Made by a program: the position numbers and the translations under genes
Shown: positions 37,064-44,300 of the stretch, one piece after another
How positions within the stretch are numbered: position 1 is the first letter of the stretch
Layout of the letters: each line of letters starts with the position of its first letter
Assembly (NCBI GenBank): GCA_005503085.1
Contig: SCOI01000003.1
Span: 62,001 to 126,000 of the forward strand
Direction of reading: 5' to 3'
DNA: 64,000 bases
Source: Burkholderiales bacterium C2
GTDB lineage: Bacteria; Pseudomonadota; Gammaproteobacteria; Burkholderiales; Burkholderiaceae_C
The notes under the pieces: generated by a model
Database searches by the model: none
What the model saw: only the letters and a program-made list of their open reading frames with translations
Told to the model about the DNA's origin: nothing

Positions 37064-37641
37064 CATTCGATATCGATCGCCGCAGCGCGCTGGGCCGTCT
37101 CGGCGCCGGCTGCCTGGCACTGAGCCCGGCCGCCCTGCTGGCCGCCGAAGACGAGGCCAAGACCTATGACGAGGACTCGATCCTGAAGGCCGCCACCGAG
37201 TTCTTCGGCAGCACCACCGAGGGCCTGGCCAAGGTGATCGAGAAGGCCTTCAAGGAGCAGGGCCGGCCGAACGCCTATATCAAAGGCGAGGAGGCCTCGG
37301 CCGCGCTGACCGTGGGCCTGCGCTATGGCGATGGCCAGCTGCAGATGAAGAGCGGCGCCACGGCGCGGGTCTTCTGGGCCGGCCCGTCGATCGGGCTGGA
37401 CGCCGGTGCCAACGCCTCCAAGGTCTTCACCCTGGTCTACAAGCTGCCCAATGCGGCGGCCATCTACCAGCGCTTCCCCGGTGTCGAGGGCAGCCTCTAC
37501 TACATCGGCGGCGCCGGCATCAATTACCAGCGCAACAAAGGCATCACCTTGGCGCCCATCCGCCTGGGCGTGGGCCTGCGCAGCGGCGCCAGCGTCGGCT
37601 ATCTGCATTACCGGCGCGAGAAGTCGCTCAACCCCTTCTGA
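37060..37641 (+). CDS. DUF1134 (EipA-like) envelope protein
   Basis: A 193-residue exported protein. The N-terminus DIDRRSALGRLGAGCLALSPAALLA is a signal, with RR resembling a Tat motif. The mature part matches DUF1134: SILKAATEFFGSTTEGLAKVIEKAFKEQGRPNAYIKGEEASAAL, VFWAGPSIGLDAG, GSLYYIGGAGINYQR and RLGVGLRSGASVGYL. The Brucella member, EipA, is a periplasmic/envelope-integrity protein. It overlaps tetR by 4 bp, so the pair is co-translated. Confidence 0.85.
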   Translation: MTFDIDRRSALGRLGAGCLALSPAALLAAEDEAKTYDEDSILKAATEFFGSTTEGLAKVIEKAFKEQGRPNAYIKGEEASAALTVGLRYGDGQLQMKSGATARVFWAGPSIGLDAGANASKVFTLVYKLPNAAAIYQRFPGVEGSLYYIGGAGINYQRNKGITLAPIRLGVGLRSGASVGYLHYRREKSLNPF

Positions 37642-37736
37642 CCCTTCAGCGCAAGAGCAGGGTATCGGCCTAGTCCGATCGGCCCTGTTGCGTCCGCACT
37701 GCTGACATCAGCGCTCCAGAGAATCGCGTCCGCTGC

Positions 37737-37753
37737 CTGCCCCCTCCGGGCAG
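37737..37753 (+). terminator. Short GC hairpin between the DUF1134 and phoX genes
   Basis: CTGCCC/GGGCAG with a 5-nt loop, 95 bp after the DUF1134 stop and 38 bp before phoX. No T-run follows. It may reduce read-through. The rest of the gap shows no Pho box. Confidence 0.3.
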
Positions 37754-37790
37754 CAAGTCCGACAGCCAACGCCATCTCTGGAGATTTCTG

Positions 37791-39287
37791 ATGAGCCAGC
37801 AAGACCTGACCCTAGCGTCCAATTTTTCCCCGTCGCGCCGTGGCCTGCTGAAAAGCGCCTCGGCCTCGGCCGCCCTGCCTTTCATCGCCACCCTGGGTGC
37901 CCTGCATGCCCGCGAGGCCGCCGCAGCCGGCAATACGGTGCTCGTGGACAGCGCCTATGGCCCGATCGCGCCGGTCAACGACCTGACGACCGGTCTGCCG
38001 CTGCTGCAGCTGCCGCCCGGCTTCAGCTACAAGAGCTATGGCTGGACCGGCGATGCGATGAGCAATGGCAAGGCCTGCCCGGCCGCCCACGACGGCATGG
38101 GCGTGGTGCAAAGCCGCAAGGTCGGCCGCAGCACCGAGCTGGTGCTGGTGCGCAACCACGAGGTCAGCACCGGCAGCGATGCCAGCTTCTTCGGCGCGCC
38201 GGCCGTCTATGACACCGGCACCGGCTTCTCGAACGGCGGCACCACCAATCTGGTGTTCCGCGACGGCGCCTTTGTGCGCATCGACGCCAACCTCGGCGGC
38301 ACCCGCACCAACTGCGCCGGCGGCATCACGCCCTGGGGTACCTGGCTGACCTGCGAGGAAGTCGGCTCCGACAGCATCAGCAGCGCCGGCCGCAAGCACG
38401 GCTATGTGTTCGAGTGCGCGGCCGATCCGGCCCAGACCAGCGCCGAACCCATCATCGGCATGGGCCGCTTTGCCCATGAGGCAGTCGCGATCGACCCGAG
38501 CAATGGCTATGCCTACCTGACCGAGGACAGCTCGGGCAAATCGGGCTTCTACCGCTACATCCCCGATGTCCACCCCGGCAAGCTCGGTAGCCTGGCCCAG
38601 GGCGGCAAGCTGCAGATGGCCAAGGTCAAGGGCCAGAACAACGTCAATATCGCACCGGCCGAGCTGGAACAGGCCTATGAGCTGGAGTGGGTGGACATCG
38701 CCAACCCCGACCAGAACCGCGGCACCGCCACCGCCGTCAATGGCACGACGATCAGCAGCTGCGCCGGCCCCTTCGTCCAGGGCTGGGCCCAGGGCGCGCT
38801 GCGCATGAACCGCGGCGAAGGCATCTGGTACTACGCCGGCAAGATGTATGTGATGGACACCTCGGGCGGCAATGTCGGCCGTGGCGCGATCTGGGAGCTG
38901 GACCTGGCCAGCCAGCTGATCACCTGCATCTACGCCAGCGCCTCCGAAGTGGTCGGCGATGCCGGCGACAACCTGACGGTGAGCCCGCGCGGCGGCATCG
39001 TGATCTGCGAGGACGGCGGCGGCGTCACCGACAGCTTCGGCTTCGGCGCCCGCCTGATGGGCCTGACCGCCGAGGGCGACACCTTCATCTTCTGCAAGAA
39101 CAACGTCAACGTGACGGCCGCCCAACTCAGCGCTGCCGGCAAGCGCAGCTCGCTGGCCGGCGACCGCCGCGGCTCCGAGTTCTGCGGCGCCTGCTTCGAC
39201 CCGACCGGCCGCTACCTCTTCGTCAACATCCAGACCCCCGGCATCACGCTGGCGATCACCGGCCCCTGGGGCAACGGTTCGCTGTGA
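37791..39287 (+). CDS. phoX: PhoX-family alkaline phosphatase (DUF839)
   Basis: A 498-residue Tat-exported protein (SRRGLLKSASASAALPFIATL). The PhoX/DUF839 beta-propeller is recognisable from GFSYKSYGWTGDAMSNG, HDGMG, LVRNHE, GGTTNLVF, TWLTCEEVG, GRFAHEAVAID and ENLTVSPRGGIVICEDGGG-like blocks (here DNLTVSPRGG). Characterised PhoX enzymes use Fe/Ca cofactors to hydrolyse phosphomonoesters. Many DUF839 proteins are unproven, so activity is likely but not certain. It is followed 35 bp downstream by a PEP-CTERM protein in the same direction. Confidence 0.82.
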   Translation: MSQQDLTLASNFSPSRRGLLKSASASAALPFIATLGALHAREAAAAGNTVLVDSAYGPIAPVNDLTTGLPLLQLPPGFSYKSYGWTGDAMSNGKACPAAHDGMGVVQSRKVGRSTELVLVRNHEVSTGSDASFFGAPAVYDTGTGFSNGGTTNLVFRDGAFVRIDANLGGTRTNCAGGITPWGTWLTCEEVGSDSISSAGRKHGYVFECAADPAQTSAEPIIGMGRFAHEAVAIDPSNGYAYLTEDSSGKSGFYRYIPDVHPGKLGSLAQGGKLQMAKVKGQNNVNIAPAELEQAYELEWVDIANPDQNRGTATAVNGTTISSCAGPFVQGWAQGALRMNRGEGIWYYAGKMYVMDTSGGNVGRGAIWELDLASQLITCIYASASEVVGDAGDNLTVSPRGGIVICEDGGGVTDSFGFGARLMGLTAEGDTFIFCKNNVNVTAAQLSAAGKRSSLAGDRRGSEFCGACFDPTGRYLFVNIQTPGITLAITGPWGNGSL

Positions 39288-39322
39288 GCCCGCTGCAAGC
39301 CAACACATCCAAGGAATCGCAT

Positions 39323-39898
39323 ATGAAAACCACCCTCATCGCCGCCGCCCTGCTGGCCCTGGCCGCCCAGGCCCAAGCCGCCCAGTACACCGGTGCCCAG
39401 GGCGCCGCCGTTGTCGGCACCGACTATGTCACGGCCAGCGAGCTGTTCTTCGACCTGGACTTCGCCAGCCGCGGCAGCGTCACGCTGAGCTTTGCGGTCG
39501 AGGCCCAGGACCTGGTCAGCCCCTTGCTGAGCTTCAACGCTGTCGTGCGCAATCTGTCGGGACTGGGCTTTGAAGGCGTCAGCGTCAAGCTCGACGGCGC
39601 CAGCTTCGCGCTGCCGCAGGGTACGGTTGCGACCGACGGCTTCCAGCCGGTGCAGAGCTTGGGCAGCAACAGCGGCGCGCTGTGGGCCAAGTTCGGCGGC
39701 CCCGGCGTCACGACCGATTTCTACCTGGGCAAGCCGCTGGCGGAGATGGCCGGTACCGACTGGACCCTGGACCTGAGCGGCCGCCAGGTCGGCGATGTCT
39801 TCAACATCACCGTGGCCGTGCCGGAGCCGGAAAGCTATGCGCTGATGCTGGTCGGTCTGGCCGCCGTCGGCTGGGTGGCGCGTCGCCGCAAGAGCTGA
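39323..39898 (+). CDS. PEP-CTERM sorted exported protein
   Basis: A 191-residue protein with signal peptide MKTTLIAAALLALAAQAQA. The middle domain of about 140 residues is beta-rich (SELFFDLDFASRGSVTLSFAVEAQDLVSPLLSFNAVVRNL) and has no recognised enzymatic motif. The C-terminal PEP-CTERM signal is VPEPESYALMLVGLAAVGWVARRRKS: VPEP, a hydrophobic helix, then basic residues. An exosortase outside this window should cleave it. AAGGAAT precedes the ATG. It is probably co-transcribed with phoX. Confidence 0.88.
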   Translation: MKTTLIAAALLALAAQAQAAQYTGAQGAAVVGTDYVTASELFFDLDFASRGSVTLSFAVEAQDLVSPLLSFNAVVRNLSGLGFEGVSVKLDGASFALPQGTVATDGFQPVQSLGSNSGALWAKFGGPGVTTDFYLGKPLAEMAGTDWTLDLSGRQVGDVFNITVAVPEPESYALMLVGLAAVGWVARRRKS

Positions 39899-39905
39899 GC
39901 AGCGC

Positions 39906-40721
39906 TCAGCTCAGCACCCCGGTGCGCACGCAATTGCGTCCGTCGCGCCGGGCGCTGATCAGACCCGCCTCGGCGCGGGCCATCAGCTGGCTGATGCTGT
40001 CACCGCTGCGCAGCGCCGTCATGCCCAGGCTGACGCCGACGCGCAGCTCCTCGTGCAGCGGCGCCCAGTGATGGGCCTGGACCGCGCGGCGGATGCGCTC
40101 GCAGACCGTGCGCGCGGTCGACAGCTCGACCTCGCTGAGCACCAGCACCAGCGACTCGCCGCTGTAGCGCAGCGCCAGATCCTTGGCGCGGCAATGGGCG
40201 CGCACGATGGCGCCGACCTCGCGCAGCACCGCATCGCCCAGACCCGGCGTCAGCGCGACGCGCGAAGGCTGCAGCGGATCGAGTTCCATGCGCACCAGGC
40301 ACAGGCCGCGATTGCCGGCCAGCGCCTGCTGCATCATCGGCGGCAGGCGCAGCTCCAGCGCCTCGCGGCGGGCCAGTCCGGTCAGCGCGTCCTGCTGGCT
40401 GGCATCGGGCTGGCTGTCGCTGCGCGTCAGGCGCAGCTGCAGGCCCTCGACCACGACCTTGTGGAATTGCTGGTACAGCGCCAAGGCCTGCGCATGCTCG
40501 CCGGCCGCTGTGTGCTGCTCGCTCAAGGCTTCCAGCGCCTGCGCCAGCAGCGCGCGAGCGCGCCAGTCCAGCGCATTTTTCGCCAGCAGCGGCTCGACCA
40601 GGCTGCGGCAGCGCTGCGCCTGGCCCTCGGCAAGAGCGTGTTCGGCGGCCTGGACTTCCGCATCGGGGGCGCTGTCCATGTCAGTGCTCGCTTCTGAGCG
40701 GACGGGCTTGAGCGCGTGCAT
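39906..40721 (-). CDS. GGDEF-domain protein with degenerate active site
   Basis: A 271-residue cytoplasmic protein. The N-terminal half (about 15-110) is helical and TPR-like (AEHALAEGQAQRCRSLVEPLLAKNALDWRARALLAQALEAL). The C-terminal half follows a GGDEF fold (DALTGLARREALELRLPPMM, LSTARTVCERIRRAVQ, VGVSLGMTALRSGDSISQLMARAEAGLISARRDGRN). The signature loop is SGESL instead of GG(D/E)EF, so cyclase activity is unlikely. It could bind GTP or act as a scaffold. The start could also be ATG 40679. It is convergent with the PEP-CTERM gene, 7 bp apart. Confidence 0.8.
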   Translation of the reverse strand: MHALKPVRSEASTDMDSAPDAEVQAAEHALAEGQAQRCRSLVEPLLAKNALDWRARALLAQALEALSEQHTAAGEHAQALALYQQFHKVVVEGLQLRLTRSDSQPDASQQDALTGLARREALELRLPPMMQQALAGNRGLCLVRMELDPLQPSRVALTPGLGDAVLREVGAIVRAHCRAKDLALRYSGESLVLVLSEVELSTARTVCERIRRAVQAHHWAPLHEELRVGVSLGMTALRSGDSISQLMARAEAGLISARRDGRNCVRTGVLS

Positions 40722-40887
40722 GTGAAACCTGTGACGTGTCTGTAACAACAGTCTGAGGATAGCGCGAATCGGCCCCGATTTCATCTAGTGAAAGCCGCAA
40801 CAAAGGCAACAAAGCGGCGGCGGCCTCGCAACCGTGCTGATACGGCCGCCGCGCAAGCTCGGGGCTGTGCAATCACAGGAGCCCTCC

Positions 40888-41322
40888 ATGTCCCTCAGTT
40901 CTACCCAGATCACGCTGGTGCGCCGCAGCTTCGCGCTGGTCGAGCCGATTTCCGGCCAGGCCGCCGCGCTGTTCTATGGCCACTTGTTTGACGCGGATCC
41001 CGGGCTACGCCACCTGTTTCGCGGCGATATGCAGGCCCAGGGCCACAAGCTGATGCAGATGATAGGCGCGGCCGTGGCCCTGCTGGACCAGCCCGAGCGC
41101 CTGCTGCCGGTGCTGCGCCAGCTGGGCACGCGCCATGGCGGCTATGGCGTGCAGGCCGCCCACTACGAGACGGTCGGCGCCGCGCTGATCAAGACCCTGG
41201 CCCAGGGCCTGGGTCCGGCCTTCAACGCCGAGACCCGCGCCGCCTGGCTGGCCGTCTATGCCCTGGTCAGCGGCACGATGCAAAGCGCCTGCGCCCGCCA
41301 GCCGGCCGAGATCAGCGGCTGA
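40888..41322 (+). CDS. Single-domain globin (bacterial haemoglobin-like)
   Basis: A 144-residue globin. LVRRSFALVEPISGQAAALFYGHLFDADPGLRHLF is the A-C helix region, with Phe in HLF at the CD1 position. TRHGGYGVQAAHYETVGAALIKTL corresponds to the F-G region with proximal His83, as in Vitreoscilla haemoglobin. There is no reductase domain. Likely roles are O2 or NO binding. CAGGAG precedes the ATG at 40888. Its end overlaps the convergent 1794-residue signalling gene by 11 bp. Confidence 0.88.
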   Translation: MSLSSTQITLVRRSFALVEPISGQAAALFYGHLFDADPGLRHLFRGDMQAQGHKLMQMIGAAVALLDQPERLLPVLRQLGTRHGGYGVQAAHYETVGAALIKTLAQGLGPAFNAETRAAWLAVYALVSGTMQSACARQPAEISG

Positions 41323-44300
41323 CCACGCAGTTGCGGCCCTGGTGCTTGGCGGCGTACAGCGCTTCGTCGGCGCGCAGCAGCAGCTCGTCGACCCGGCAGT
41401 CACCGGCGCGCAGCGCGGTGATGCCGAAGCTGGCGGTCAGCGCGCCGCCCGCCTGGTCGGGCATCAGCGCGGCGATCTGGGCGCGCAGCCGCTCGACCAG
41501 CGGCTGGGCTGCCGCCAGCTCGGTCTGCGGCAGCAGCAGCGCGAACTCCTCGCCGCCGAGCCGGCCGATCACATCGAGCCGGCGTACCAGCTGCGCGCAG
41601 GCCTGTACCACCTGACGGATCGCGGCATCACCGCCGGCATGACCCAGGCTGTCGTTGATGCGCTTGAAATGGTCGATGTCCATCATCACCAGCGCCAGCG
41701 GCAGGCTGTGGCGGCGCGCCCGCTCCAGCTCGCGCTCGGCCTGCTCGATGAAGCTGCGCCGGTTCGCGACGCCGGTCAGCGCATCGGTGGTGGCCAGGCG
41801 CTGCAGCTCCAGTTCCAACTGCTTGCGCTCGGTGATGTCGACGATGGTGGCCAGGTCGGCGAGCTCGCCGTTGTAGCTGACCGGCACCATGGACACCATC
41901 ACCCACAGCACGCTGCCGCCCGAGCCCAGCAGGCTGACCTCCTCATCGACCAGCCGGCCCTCGCGCAGGAACTTGGCCTGCAGCCGCGTGCGCTCCTGCG
42001 GGTCGCGGTAGAAGGACTCGGCCGGCCGGCCGACGATCTCGCCCAGCGGCCGGTCGGCCAGGCGGGCCGCCGCCTCATTGGCATAGATCAGCAGCGCATC
42101 GCTGCGCCGCGTCAAGGTCATCGGCACCGGCGCGTTGTCCAGGATGGTGCGCAGACGCTGCTCGCTGTCGCGCAGCTCCTGCGTGCGCTGCTCGACGCGC
42201 TGCTCCAGCCCGGCCGTCAGCTCCTGCAGTTCGGCCACCAGGCGGGCGTTGTCAACCGCATTGACGACATTGGCGCACAGCAGCTCCAGAAACTCGACCC
42301 GGCCGGCGGTGAAGACGCCGGCCGCCGAGGCGTTCTCCAGGTAGAGCGCGCCGACCGTCCGGCCCTGCTTGAGCAGCGGCGTGGACAGCACCGAGCGGGC
42401 CTCGCGCGCCGCGAAATAGGGTTCGCGCTGCGCGTCAGTGGCGCTGCGCGCATCGTCGATCAGCACGGTCTTGCCGCCGGCCAGCACGCGACGCAGCAGG
42501 CTCAGCGGCAGCCGCTCGCCGGCCTGTTCGAGCGCCAGCGGTGCCATCTCGCTCTCGGTGTCGCCGAGCCCGACATCCGCCCTGAGCGTCCAGCGCAGCG
42601 CGGCTGCGGCGCCGGCCCGCTCGTGTCCGCTGGCCAGCACGATGGCGGCGCGCTGCGCACCGGCGTTCTCGCCGACCACCCGCAGCAGGCGTCGCAGCAG
42701 GCGCGGCAGCTCGGCCTCGGCATTGATGGCCTGCATGGCCTTCATCAGGCTGCTGATATCGACCGCATCGCTGCGGCGCGGTGCCTCGGGTGTCGGCATC
42801 GGCAGGGTCCGCTGGGCCACGCCCGGCGCGCCCCATTGCAGCCAGTGCAGCCGGGCCTGGGCCAGCGCCGCCTGCGCGGCGGCCGGCTCCTGCGGCAAGG
42901 TGGCGGCCAGGTAGCGACCGCGCGCGGCGTGCGCCAGACCCGCGTCCAGCGGGGTGCCGGTCAGCGGCAGCTCGGCGCTGGCCACGGCGGCATCGAAGGC
43001 CGGCAGCGCGTCCGCGCCGCGCGCCCAGGCCAGCTCGGCCGCGAGCAGATGGTATTTGGCGCTGAAGGTGCCGGGGCCGGCCTCGTTCCAGCGGCCCAGC
43101 TTGTGCAGCGCCGTCTCGGCCTCGGCCAGCGCGGCCTCGCGTGCGGCCGCGTCGCTGGCACAGCGCAGCCCGGCCAGCGCCGCGATGAAGACCACCAGCG
43201 GCACCGCATGCATGCCGCGCGCGGCGGCGAACAAGGCGCTGGCGGCGCGCGCCTCCAGCAAGGCCTCGGCCGGACGCTCGGCCAGGAAATGCAGCAGCGC
43301 GCGCCAGGCATGCAGAAACATCAGCCCGGTCTGGTCTTTGCGCTGCTGGTAGACCGCCGCCAGCGCCTGGCCGGAGCAGGATCCGCTCTCCAGCGCCTGG
43401 GCCGGCAGTGTCGGCAGCAGCAGCTCCTGCACCAGGGCCAGCAGCGCGTCCTGATAATCGGCGGCCACCGGCTGGCGCATGCGCTGCAGCGCATCGCGGT
43501 GCACGGCCAGGCTTTGCGCCAGCGCCGGCAGCGGCTGGCCGGCCAGGAAGGCGTGGCAGTCATGCACATAGAGACCCAGGCCGGCATGGCGCAGATTGCC
43601 GCCCTCCAGGCCGTTGCGATGGGTCTCCATCAGGCCCGGCAGTCCCTGGCTCAGCGGCTCGATCCAGTGCTGCAGAAAGGCGTTGAAGGAGAAGCCGGCA
43701 TGGGCATAGACCTGCAGCCAGCCGTGCTCGCGCACCAGCTGCATCGACAGCCGGCCCAGCGCATAGGCCTGGCGATAGTCGCCAAGGAACTCGGCCCACA
43801 TCAGGCCCAGCACCGAATAGGCCGACAGCGCCCCCGGCACATGGCCATGGGCCATCATCAGCCGCACCTGGAACACCGTCAGCAGCGGCAGCAGGGCCGG
43901 CCGCGCGATATAGGCGGCGGCCGTCATCTTGGCGCTGATCGAGATCAGCTGCAGCATGCGCGCATCGCTCATCGGCGCCAGCGCGGCCAGTGCCGGCAGG
44001 CCCAGCGCGTTGATCTCGTCACGGACCGCCGCGACCAGGGCCACCACCTGGGCCGGCGAGTCGGCCTGCGGCAGCTCGGCGCCCAGCATGGCCAGCACCT
44101 GCAGGCCCAGGTCCAGGGTCTCGCTGAGCTGGCCCTGGGCATAGCTGGCCTCGATGCGCACCTCCAGCAGCCGGGCGCGCTGGGCCGGCTCGCTGAGCCT
44201 GGCCAGCGCGGCAGCGAGCAGTTCGTCCATGCGGCTATGCCGGCCGCTCAGATAAGCCATGCGGGCCGCCTGCAGATGCAGTTCCAGCAGCGCCTCGGGC

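Noticed and set aside
37642-37790. Pho box upstream of phoX
   Set aside because: CTGACAT at about 37702 resembles one half-site, but the second half 11 bp on does not match, so no PhoB site is claimed.
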